Source of the DNA: Caldilineales bacterium
GTDB lineage: Bacteria; Chloroflexota; Anaerolineae; J102
Length of the DNA: 33,591 nucleotides
Direction of reading: 5' to 3'
Assembly (NCBI GenBank): GCA_024102915.1
Contig: JAGFJG010000126.1
Location: 1 to 33,591, forward strand
In this document: in pieces, positions 23,800-30,442 of the stretch
Position numbering within the stretch: the stretch's first letter is position 1
Layout: every line of letters begins with the position of its first letter
Notes under the pieces: model-generated
The model's database searches: none
Told to the model about the DNA's origin: nothing
Seen by the model: the letters and a program-made list of their open reading frames with translations, nothing else
Made by a program: the position numbers and the translations under genes

Positions 23800-23875
23800 G
23801 GGGCAGTAGCTCAGTTGGGAGAGCACCACAATGGCATTGTGGGGGTCAGGGGTTCGAGTCCCCTCTGCTCCACCA
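23800..23875 (+). tRNA. tRNA-Ala (anticodon GGC), embedded in the T-box leader
   Basis: Complete 73-base cloverleaf plus encoded CCA (23873-23875). Acceptor GGGGCAG/CTGCTCC, D arm GCTC/GAGC, anticodon stem CCACA/TGTGG around ATGGCAT (anticodon GGC), T arm AGGGG/CCCCT around TTCGAGT, discriminator A. Nothing suggests a pseudogene. The flanks GTTT (23796-23799) and AAAC (23875-23878) can pair and extend the acceptor helix. No promoter of its own is visible, so it depends on the promoter at 23441. Confidence 0.95.
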
Positions 23876-23938
23876 AACCGATACCGGTCGTCCGAACGGC
23901 CGGTATCTCTTTCCGACAACCAGGGTGGCACCGCGGAG

Positions 23939-23972
23939 ATCCCTTCGTCCCTGAGTGGACGGGGGATTTTTT
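23939..23972 (+). terminator. T-box intrinsic terminator
   Basis: ATCCCTTCGTCC (23939-23950) pairs with GGACGGGGGAT (with G-U pairs or a small bulge), followed by TTTTTT (23967-23972). Its 5' strand overlaps CCCTG used by the antiterminator, so the two folds exclude each other. Confidence 0.85.
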
Positions 23973-24008
23973 ATTGGCGATTAGAGATTGGTTATCGGAT
24001 ACTACTGC

Positions 24009-24014
24009 TATACT
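24009..24014 (+). promoter_or_regulatory. Possible internal promoter (-10) between the T-box and ilvE
   Basis: TATACT preceded by TGC, an extended -10, with GATTGG at a 17-base spacing as a poor -35. If active it would express ilvE independently of the riboswitch. Confidence 0.35.
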
Positions 24015-24074
24015 GGCTCCCAGTCCCCAAATCCCGATTCTTTTCCTGAATTATTCTGAAAACGAGGTATTCTC

Positions 24075-25022
24075 ATGCCCATGCGAGCTGATTGGATGTG
24101 GATGAACGGCAGCCTGATTCCGTGGGATCAGGCGAATGTCCATGTTTTCACCCATGCCCTGCATTACGGTTCCAGCGCCTTCGAAGGAATTCGCGCCTAT
24201 GGCACGTCCAAAGGCCCGGCCATTTTCCGTGGCCCCGAGCACTTCCGCCGCCTGCACGATTCCTGCAAGATCATGCGCATGCCGTTGCCATACAGCATCG
24301 AAGACCTGATCGCCGCCGCCAAATCGGCGATACGCGCCAACAAGCAGGATTCCTGTTACATCCGCCCGTTGGTCTTCCGCGGCTATGAAACCCTGGGCGT
24401 TGATGGCCGCAAGTGCCCGGTCGAGACGATTATCGGCACAGTGCCCTGGGGGCGCTATCTTGGGGCTGAGGCCATCGAACAAGGCGTGGATGTGGTGATC
24501 AGCTCCTGGCGGCGGATGTCTCCGGGCGCGTTCACGCCGTTGGGCAAGATCGGCGGCCAGTATGTGAATAGCCAGCATGTGGCCATGGAAGCGCACGACC
24601 TGGGCTACACCGAGGGCATCAGCCTCGACTCCAACGGCTACGTCTCCGAAGGCTCCGGCGAGAACCTGTTCATGATCCGCGATGGCGTCATCGTCACCCC
24701 GCCGTTGTCGGCTTCGATCCTGGGCGGCATCACCCGCGACTGCGCCGTCACCATCGCCCGCGACCTGGGTTACGAATTGCGAGAAGGCTACCTGACCCGC
24801 GAGATGCTTTACATTGCGGACGAGTTGTTCTTTACCGGCACGGCGGCCGAGATCACGCCCGTGCGCTCGGTTGACCGCATCCCGGTGGGTTCAGGCAGTC
24901 GCGGCCCCATCACCAAGGCTATCCAGGAGCAATTCTTCGGCATCACCTCCGGCGAAATGCCCGACAAGTTTGGCTGGCTGGATCATGTCTACGCCGAAGG
25001 CGAATGGCCGATTGATCAGTAA
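24075..25022 (+). CDS. ilvE: Branched-chain amino acid aminotransferase
   Basis: PLP enzyme for the last step of leucine, isoleucine and valine synthesis and the first of their breakdown. The 315 residues fit fold-type IV. Visible are MWMNGSLIPWDQANVHVFTHALHYGSSAFEGIRAY, YIRPLVFRGYETLGVD, the PLP-lysine in PLGKIGGQYVNSQ (about 156), GYVSEGSGENLFMIRDG, SILGGITRDCAVTIARDLGY and DELFFTGTAAEITPVRSVD. The ATG at 24075 follows a GAGG; a second ATG two codons later is possible. It is the first gene after the T-box, consistent with a branched-chain amino acid signal, and leuS follows on the same strand. Confidence 0.96.
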   Translation: MPMRADWMWMNGSLIPWDQANVHVFTHALHYGSSAFEGIRAYGTSKGPAIFRGPEHFRRLHDSCKIMRMPLPYSIEDLIAAAKSAIRANKQDSCYIRPLVFRGYETLGVDGRKCPVETIIGTVPWGRYLGAEAIEQGVDVVISSWRRMSPGAFTPLGKIGGQYVNSQHVAMEAHDLGYTEGISLDSNGYVSEGSGENLFMIRDGVIVTPPLSASILGGITRDCAVTIARDLGYELREGYLTREMLYIADELFFTGTAAEITPVRSVDRIPVGSGSRGPITKAIQEQFFGITSGEMPDKFGWLDHVYAEGEWPIDQ

Positions 25023-25023
25023 G

Positions 25024-25105
25024 CAGTAATCAGTTGTCGGTAAACAGTCAGCCGAGATCGCTGCCCAACCATTGATTACTGACGACCGAATACTGATCGC
25101 TGACG
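25024..25105. repeat. Intergenic hairpin, CAGTAATCA word family
   Basis: CAGTAATCA (25024-25032) is the exact complement of TGATTACTG (25073-25081). GTCGGTA and GACCGAATACTGATCGCTGAC carry further related words. It begins two bases after the ilvE stop and fills most of the ilvE-leuS spacer. Confidence 0.55.
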
Positions 25106-25137
25106 AATATCAAATACCCAATACCAGAGCATCCACC

Positions 25138-27657
25138 ATGAACGACCGCTACGAACCCAACATCATCGAGCCGAAATGGCAGCAGCAATGGGAAGCTGAC
25201 CGCCTGTACCGCCGCGACGACGAATCGACCGCGCAAAAATGGTACTTCCTGACCATGCTCCCCTATCCCAGCGGTGATCTTCATGCCGGTCACTGGTATC
25301 CGATGACGCCCTCGGACGCGGGTGCGCGCTACAAACGTATGAATGGCTATAACGTCTGGCTGCCCATCGGCTTCGACGCATTCGGCCTGCCCGCGGAAAA
25401 TGCCGCAATCAAACATGGCGTGCACCCGCACAAATGGACGCTGGCCAACATCGAGCGCATGCGCGGGCAACTGCGGAAAATGGGCACGATGTTCGACTGG
25501 GAGCACGAGGCTATCTCCTGTCTGCCCGGCTATTACCAATGGACGGAATGGTTCTTCCGAAAATTCTACGACATGGGCCTGGCCTATCGCGAGCAGGCCC
25601 CGGTCGATTTTTGCCCCACGTGCAACACCACCCTGGCCCGCGAACAGGTCTGGGGCGAGGATCGTCACTGCGAGCGCTGCGGCACGCCGGTCGAAATCCG
25701 TGATCTGGCGCAGTGGAAGTTCCGCATCACCAACTATGCCGACGAACTGCTGGACATGCTGGACGAGATCGACTGGCCGGAGCGGGTCAAGACCATGCAG
25801 CGCAATTGGATTGGCCGCAGCGAAGGCGTCGAGTTCGAGATGAAAATTCAGGGGCAGGAAGACCTGAGCTTCCGCGTGTTCACCACCCGGCCCGACACCA
25901 CCTTCGGCATGAGTTTTGCGGTGCTGGCTCCTGAGCATGAACTGGTCGAGCAGATCACCACGGTCGAGCAACAGGAGATCGTTCGGGATTATGTGGACGC
26001 AACCAAACGCAAGAGCGAATTGGTGCGCCAGACCGACGCCGGCGAAAAGAGCGGCGTCTTCACCGGCGCTTACGCCATCAATCCGGTCAATGACCAGCCC
26101 GTGCCCATCTGGATCGCCGATTATGTGCTGATGGGCTACGGCACCGGGGCGATCATGGGCGTGCCCGCGCACGACGAGCGCGACTTCGCCTTCGCACGCA
26201 AGTACGGCATCCCCACGCCCATCGTGATCGTGGCTGAGGAAATCTATGGGGCGAACGATGACAGCGTCTGGGACCAGCAGGCCGGTTGGAATCTGGCCGT
26301 GGCTTACACCCTGAAAGAGGGCGGGGTCATGGTCAATTCCGGCCAGTTCGACGGCTCACCCTGGCCACAGAGCTTCGACGATACGGCTGTGTGGCTGGCC
26401 GCACACGCCGCCGGCGAGCGCAAAGTCAATTACCGCATTCGCGACTGGCTGATCAGCCGCCAGCGCATGTGGGGCTCGCCCATCCCCATCATCTATTGCC
26501 CCGACTGCGGCACTGTGCCCGTGCCCTACGAAGACCTGCCGGTGCTGCTGCCCGAAGACGCCGAATTCCGGCCCACCGGCGAAAGCCCTCTGAAATTTCA
26601 TGAGGGTTTCCGATATGTGAAGTGCCCGCAGTGCGGCTCGGACGCTGAGCGCGAGACCGATACGATGGACACCTTCCTGTGCTCGTCGTGGTATCCCTAC
26701 GCCTATCTGTCCCCGTATTGGAAAGAGGGCGAGACCCTGAGCCCGGATGATGTTCCCTGGGAAAAGGAAAAGGGCGACATCTGGATGCCGGTCGATCAGT
26801 ACACTGGCGGCATCGAGCATGCCACCATGCATCTGCTGTACGTGCGCTTCTTCACCAAAGCGATGCGCGACGCCGGGCTGGTGGATTTCGACGAGCCGAT
26901 GCTGCGGCTGTTCAATCAGGGCATGATCTTGGGCGAAGACGGCCTGAAAATGTCCAAGAGCAAGGGCAACGTCGCCAACCCGGACGATTACGTGGGCAAA
27001 TATGGGGCCGACACCGTACGCGCCTTTCTGATGTTCATCGGCCCCTGGGATCAGGGCGGCCCCTGGAACCCCAGGGGCATCGAGGGCGTGCATCGATTCT
27101 TGCAGCGTGTGTGGGCGCTGGTGGTCGATGAACCTGACTCGACCGATGATGTCCCGACCGCCAAACAGATCGCCGACCTGCGCCGGGCCACCCACCAGAC
27201 CATATTCAAGGTCACGGAAGACTACGAGAATTTCAAGTTCAATACCATGATCGCCGCCCTGATGGGCTTCAGCAACACGCTGATCGAGGCCAAGAAAACG
27301 GCGGTGTATGGCACGGAAGCCTGGGATGAAGCCATTTCAGCTCTGCTGCAGATGATGGCTCCGGCCATGCCACACATCAGTGAAGAATTGTGGGCGCGCA
27401 GCGGCGGGCGGTACAGCGTCCACACGCAGTCCTGGCCCGTGGGCGACCCCGAACTGGCGAAAGAGGACGTGGTCGAAATCGCCATTCAGATCAACGGCAA
27501 GGTGCGCGACCGCATCGAGATCGCCGCCGACGCGGACAAGGCCACGATCGAGGCGGCAGCCATGGCCAATGATCGCGTGCAGAAGTGGCTGGATGGTCAG
27601 ACCGTGCGCAAGGTCATCGTCGTACCAGGGCGCATGGTCAACATCGTGGCGAACTGA
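25138..27657 (+). CDS. leuS: Leucyl-tRNA synthetase
   Basis: Charges tRNA-Leu. The 839 residues match bacterial LeuS length. In order: YEPNIIEPKWQQQWE, PYPSGDLHAGHWYP (HIGH-type motif HAGH), FDAFGLPAENAAIKHG, a zinc-like CPTCNTTLAREQVWGED..CERCG insert, the CP1 editing domain with TTRPDTTFGMSFAVLAPEH and YGTGAIMGVPAHDERDFAFA, then IIYCPDCGTVPVPY, ETDTMDTFLCSSWYP, GGIEHATMHLLYVRF and KMSKSKGNV. An anticodon-binding and C-terminal domain ends QINGKVRDRIEI..VRKVIVVPGRMVNIV. ATG 25138 is chosen over an in-frame upstream start that would run through the repeat. It is a natural target of a leucine T-box. Confidence 0.97.
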   Translation: MNDRYEPNIIEPKWQQQWEADRLYRRDDESTAQKWYFLTMLPYPSGDLHAGHWYPMTPSDAGARYKRMNGYNVWLPIGFDAFGLPAENAAIKHGVHPHKWTLANIERMRGQLRKMGTMFDWEHEAISCLPGYYQWTEWFFRKFYDMGLAYREQAPVDFCPTCNTTLAREQVWGEDRHCERCGTPVEIRDLAQWKFRITNYADELLDMLDEIDWPERVKTMQRNWIGRSEGVEFEMKIQGQEDLSFRVFTTRPDTTFGMSFAVLAPEHELVEQITTVEQQEIVRDYVDATKRKSELVRQTDAGEKSGVFTGAYAINPVNDQPVPIWIADYVLMGYGTGAIMGVPAHDERDFAFARKYGIPTPIVIVAEEIYGANDDSVWDQQAGWNLAVAYTLKEGGVMVNSGQFDGSPWPQSFDDTAVWLAAHAAGERKVNYRIRDWLISRQRMWGSPIPIIYCPDCGTVPVPYEDLPVLLPEDAEFRPTGESPLKFHEGFRYVKCPQCGSDAERETDTMDTFLCSSWYPYAYLSPYWKEGETLSPDDVPWEKEKGDIWMPVDQYTGGIEHATMHLLYVRFFTKAMRDAGLVDFDEPMLRLFNQGMILGEDGLKMSKSKGNVANPDDYVGKYGADTVRAFLMFIGPWDQGGPWNPRGIEGVHRFLQRVWALVVDEPDSTDDVPTAKQIADLRRATHQTIFKVTEDYENFKFNTMIAALMGFSNTLIEAKKTAVYGTEAWDEAISALLQMMAPAMPHISEELWARSGGRYSVHTQSWPVGDPELAKEDVVEIAIQINGKVRDRIEIAADADKATIEAAAMANDRVQKWLDGQTVRKVIVVPGRMVNIVAN

Positions 27658-27677
27658 GATAGAACGATGTTGCTTTG

Positions 27678-27766
27678 GACACAGAGGACGCAGAGGTGAC
27701 ACAGAGCTTGTAGAGATTCAACATCTTTCTCTGAGTTCTCTGCTTTTCCTTTGTGTCCTCTGTGTC
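27678..27766. repeat. Hairpin between convergent genes, GACACAGAGG word family
   Basis: GACACAGAGGAC (27678-27689) is the exact complement of GTCCTCTGTGTC (27755-27766), with further GCAGAG/CTCTGC and CAGAGG/CCTTTG-type matches inside. It fills the gap between the leuS stop and the convergent transporter stop, and may serve as a two-way terminator. Confidence 0.65.
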
Positions 27767-27768
27767 AA

Positions 27769-28644
27769 CTATTTCCGACGATTCACCATCCATACGCCAG
27801 CGAAAATCAGCGCCATCGCCGCGAACTGCGTCCAGTGCAGGCTTTCATTCAAGAAGATCACGCCAAAGGTCACGGCGAAGACGGGGATGACATAGGTGAC
27901 CATGGTGGTGGGCGTGGCGCCGATATTGCGAATCAATGTGAAGAAAAGCAAATAGGCAAGCCCAGTCCCCAGTACCCCCAGCCAGAGGACAGAGAACCAT
28001 GCCATCGGGGTGAGGTTTAGCTGCCAGGGCTGTTCGAGAACAATGGCTGGGACCAGCGCCCAGAGGAAGGCGAATCCAAGCTGGGTGGTGGTCAGTACGG
28101 GGGCGGGGATGCCGATCAGCCGTTTGCGGGCGAAGACGGAACCGATGGCATAGGACAGGGAGGCCAGCACAATCGCCAGTTGCCCGGCCAGGCGGTAAGG
28201 ACTGGAGCCAAAAACAAGATCGGGTGCAAAGAGGATCAGCACGCCCAGGAAGCCGAGTGTAACCCCGGCCACGCGACGCGCGGTCAATCGCTCATCCGCC
28301 AGGGCAACATGCGAAAGCATTACTGCGAATAAAGGCACGATGCTGTTCAGAATCGACGCCATGCCGGAATCGATATACTGTTCTCCCCACGTAATCAGCG
28401 AGAATGGCACCACATTGTTGATGAACCCCAGAAAAGCGATGGATGCGAAAAAAGGCCGGGCCGCCGCAAAGGTATGACCGCGGCGGCGCATCAACAAATA
28501 CATGACTGTAGACCCAAACAGAAGCCGCATCGTCACCAACGAAATCGGCTGAAACCCGCCCAGCAAGCCCAACTTGATGAACAGGAAAGAGGAGCCCCAG
28601 ATGGCGCTCAGGGCGAGGAAGATAGCTGCGTCTTTTCGATTCAT
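27769..28644 (-). CDS. EamA-family (DMT superfamily) transporter
   Basis: A 291-residue inner-membrane protein with about ten transmembrane helices and the two-fold EamA repeat: first half from FLALSAIWGSSFLFIKLGL to VTLGFLGVLILFAPDLVFG, second half from QLAIVLASLSYAIGSVFARK to MALIFAGVWMVNRRK. PxxAxxxxxxxLxExLxxxQ-like ends occur in both halves (IVPLFAVMLSHVALADERL; VIPVFAVTFGVIFLNESLHW). The family exports amino acids, metabolites or drugs; the substrate is unknown. ATG 28644 is chosen; a TTG at 28695 would add 17 polar residues. Divergent from the CYTH-CHAD gene. Confidence 0.88.
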   Translation of the reverse strand: MNRKDAAIFLALSAIWGSSFLFIKLGLLGGFQPISLVTMRLLFGSTVMYLLMRRRGHTFAAARPFFASIAFLGFINNVVPFSLITWGEQYIDSGMASILNSIVPLFAVMLSHVALADERLTARRVAGVTLGFLGVLILFAPDLVFGSSPYRLAGQLAIVLASLSYAIGSVFARKRLIGIPAPVLTTTQLGFAFLWALVPAIVLEQPWQLNLTPMAWFSVLWLGVLGTGLAYLLFFTLIRNIGATPTTMVTYVIPVFAVTFGVIFLNESLHWTQFAAMALIFAGVWMVNRRK

Positions 28645-28795
28645 CGGCTGGAGGTATGGCGTGTGCGGTCCTTTGTGAATATCGAGTTTGGACAAATCGT
28701 TGCATCATACGCCAGCGGCTGGACACAGGCAAAAAGCGCAGCCAGTCAACCGTCTCACAGATCGATTGTTTCGAATCGATTGTTGTTTTTTGTGC

Positions 28796-28801
28796 TAGAA
28801 T
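28796..28801 (+). promoter_or_regulatory. Extended -10 for the CYTH-CHAD gene
   Basis: TAGAAT preceded by TGTGC, 34 bases before the ATG. No convincing -35 at 16-18 bases, so it would rely on the extended -10. Confidence 0.45.
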
Positions 28802-28834
28802 GGGGCTGCAAAAAGCTTCACGGAGATACGATAA

Positions 28835-30418
28835 ATGTCGGAAAATATCGAGATCGAAATCAAATATCGCATCGCAAATGCTGAGGCGGCGCAAAAACTC
28901 CTTTCTATCCCCAGGATCGGGCCATTTGCGGTCAGTGAATTTGGGCAAAAGTCGATTACGGACACTTATCTCGATACCGCGGACGAGAGCATTGCCGCCG
29001 CGGGCTACGCGTATCGGTTTCGGCAGAGCGGTGTGCAGGGCGCCGTCGAATTCAAGACCCTGGTTTCCGGCGAGGAGGGGACCTATCGTCGCCATGAAAT
29101 TACCGGGCAGGCGGATGATCCGATAAATCCCGCGCAGTGGCCTGCCGGTCCCGCCCGCGAACTGGCCCTGACGTTGTTCGGGAACGGACAGCCGCAACCC
29201 CTTTTCGTCATCGAGCAAACTCGTCACAAAGCCAACCTGCTGCAAGACAAACAACCGGTATCGGAAATCAGCATCGATCAGGTGTTGTGGCGTGCGGGCG
29301 ACCGGGAATGGTTGGCCTGGGAACTGGAGGTGGAGCTTTATGCGGGGATGGATGAAGACATCCTTGCCCAGGTGCAAAAAACGCTGGCGACATTGCCCTA
29401 TCTGACCCCCGAACCCCTCTCCAAATATGAGCGTGGTCTGGCGCTGATGAAGACTTCGATCTCTGGAGATGAACGGCCAAAACCCCGGTCGGGCATCGAG
29501 TTCCGAACCAACAAACCGACGCTGGATATGGTTCAGCGCATCGTCAAATATCAGGTCGATATATTCATTGACAATTATGATGGCGTTGTGGCCGGAAAAG
29601 ACCCCGAAGCGGTGCACGACGCCCGCGTGGCCACGCGGCGCATGCGCAGTTCTCTTTATTTCTTCCAGCCCTGGCTGACGCCAAAAGAAACCAGGCGTCT
29701 GCGCAAACATTTGCGCGCTGCCGGGGAAGCCCTGGGCGCGGTGCGCGATCTGGATGTCAGCATTCGCTATGTGCACGAGCACGCCGAAACCGTCGCGCCA
29801 GCCGCCGAGGGGCCCTTGCGCAGCTATCTCGATGGGCAGCGTCATGCAGCGCGGCAAGCCATGTTCGCCTATTTCGAGGGCAGCGATTATCGTAAATTTC
29901 AATCGGCAATCCAGGATTTCCTGGGAGCGAAACCCACAAATACCGAACCCGTTCGCGTGGTTTTGCCCGGCCTTTTATTACGCGCCGCCGCTGAAGTTTC
30001 GCTGTTCAGGGGCACGCTGCGGCACGGCTGCCCGGTGGAACACCTCCACTCCCTGCGCATCGCCATCAAGCGCTACCGCTATTTGCTCGAATTCACGCGC
30101 TATGTCACCAGCCCGGCCTGCGAACGATTGATCCAGCCCCTTGTAAGCATGCAGGATCATCTGGGTGATTTGCACGATGCCGATGTGGGCTGTAAACTCG
30201 CTTTTTCCCTCATGCGCCAGCCCAATATGCCCTATACGGTTCAGGAACGAACCGCTATGCTGGATTATGCGACGGCGCTTTTTGAACTGCGCGAGCAGTT
30301 GACAGAGATCTTTACGCACCCGAATCCGCCAGCGCCCTTATGGCGGCAATGGATCCAACCGCAGACCGACGCCTATCTGGACGAAGTGATCGCCCTCATC
30401 ACGGGATCAGTCGCCTGA
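28835..30418 (+). CDS. CYTH-CHAD domain protein (polyphosphate-related)
   Basis: A 527-residue two-domain protein. The N-terminal CYTH domain (about 1-205) has the ExExK signature EIEIKYRI, DTYLDTADESIAAAGYAYRFR, FKTLVSG and WLAWELEVEL, the tunnel fold of triphosphate-processing enzymes. The C-terminal CHAD domain (about 235-520) has the conserved His/Arg helices VHDARVATRRMRSSL (about 266-280), LGAVRDLDVSI and LHSLRIAIKRYRYLLEF, with HLGDLHDADVG. CHAD domains bind polyphosphate, and CYTH-CHAD fusions are thought to be triphosphatases or polyphosphate-associated factors. No ppk gene is in the window. The stop lies 18 bases from the convergent topoisomerase stop. Confidence 0.92.
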   Translation: MSENIEIEIKYRIANAEAAQKLLSIPRIGPFAVSEFGQKSITDTYLDTADESIAAAGYAYRFRQSGVQGAVEFKTLVSGEEGTYRRHEITGQADDPINPAQWPAGPARELALTLFGNGQPQPLFVIEQTRHKANLLQDKQPVSEISIDQVLWRAGDREWLAWELEVELYAGMDEDILAQVQKTLATLPYLTPEPLSKYERGLALMKTSISGDERPKPRSGIEFRTNKPTLDMVQRIVKYQVDIFIDNYDGVVAGKDPEAVHDARVATRRMRSSLYFFQPWLTPKETRRLRKHLRAAGEALGAVRDLDVSIRYVHEHAETVAPAAEGPLRSYLDGQRHAARQAMFAYFEGSDYRKFQSAIQDFLGAKPTNTEPVRVVLPGLLLRAAAEVSLFRGTLRHGCPVEHLHSLRIAIKRYRYLLEFTRYVTSPACERLIQPLVSMQDHLGDLHDADVGCKLAFSLMRQPNMPYTVQERTAMLDYATALFELREQLTEIFTHPNPPAPLWRQWIQPQTDAYLDEVIALITGSVA

Positions 30419-30442
30419 AAGCGAGACCCGTCTACTTCAGGC
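30413..30442. repeat. Inverted repeat spanning both stop codons of convergent genes
   Basis: GCCTGAA (30413-30419) is the exact complement of TTCAGGC (30436-30442), with a 16-base loop. The arms include both stop codons. It could form a short hairpin in either transcript; there is no T-run. Confidence 0.45.

Larger units (their letters stand above)
23601..23972 (+). promoter_or_regulatory. T-box riboswitch (leucine-type) interrupted by a tRNA gene
   Basis: Leader of ilvE-leuS that should read uncharged tRNA and control termination. Stem I spans 23601-23705: base pairs CGC/GCG and AGG/CCT, loop-E elements AGTA (23617-23620) and GAA (23689-23691), then CUC (23692-23694) in the specifier position (Leu), helix GTCCGA/TCGGAC, and apical GCCGGG/CCCGGC with a GCGAG/GTGCAAG loop pair. 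Stem II is GCCGGT/ACCGGC with inner AGACGAA/TTCGTCT (23708-23749). Stem IIA/B is ACGGG/CCCGT, whose TCCG loop can pair with CGGA at 23782-23785. A complete tRNA-Ala(GGC) follows at 23800-23875. Stem III is GATACCGG/CCGGTATC (23880-23907). The T-box AGGGTGGCACCGCG (23922-23935) can form an antiterminator through CAGGG (23921-23925) and CCCTG (23949-23953). The UGGC bulge would match discriminator G, not the A typical of tRNA-Leu. Confidence 0.88.

Noticed and set aside
23800..23875. Embedded tRNA-Ala considered as a phage or island attachment site
   Set aside because: No integrase or foreign genes follow, and both T-box halves continue on either side.
26356..27195. Minus-strand open frame inside leuS
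   Set aside because: The plus strand here encodes invariant LeuS motifs, including KMSKS.
28292..29902. Minus-strand open frame (536 codons) opposite the CYTH-CHAD gene
   Set aside because: Crosses the promoter region and overlaps both the CYTH-CHAD and EamA genes, whose protein motifs are clear; a codon-bias shadow.
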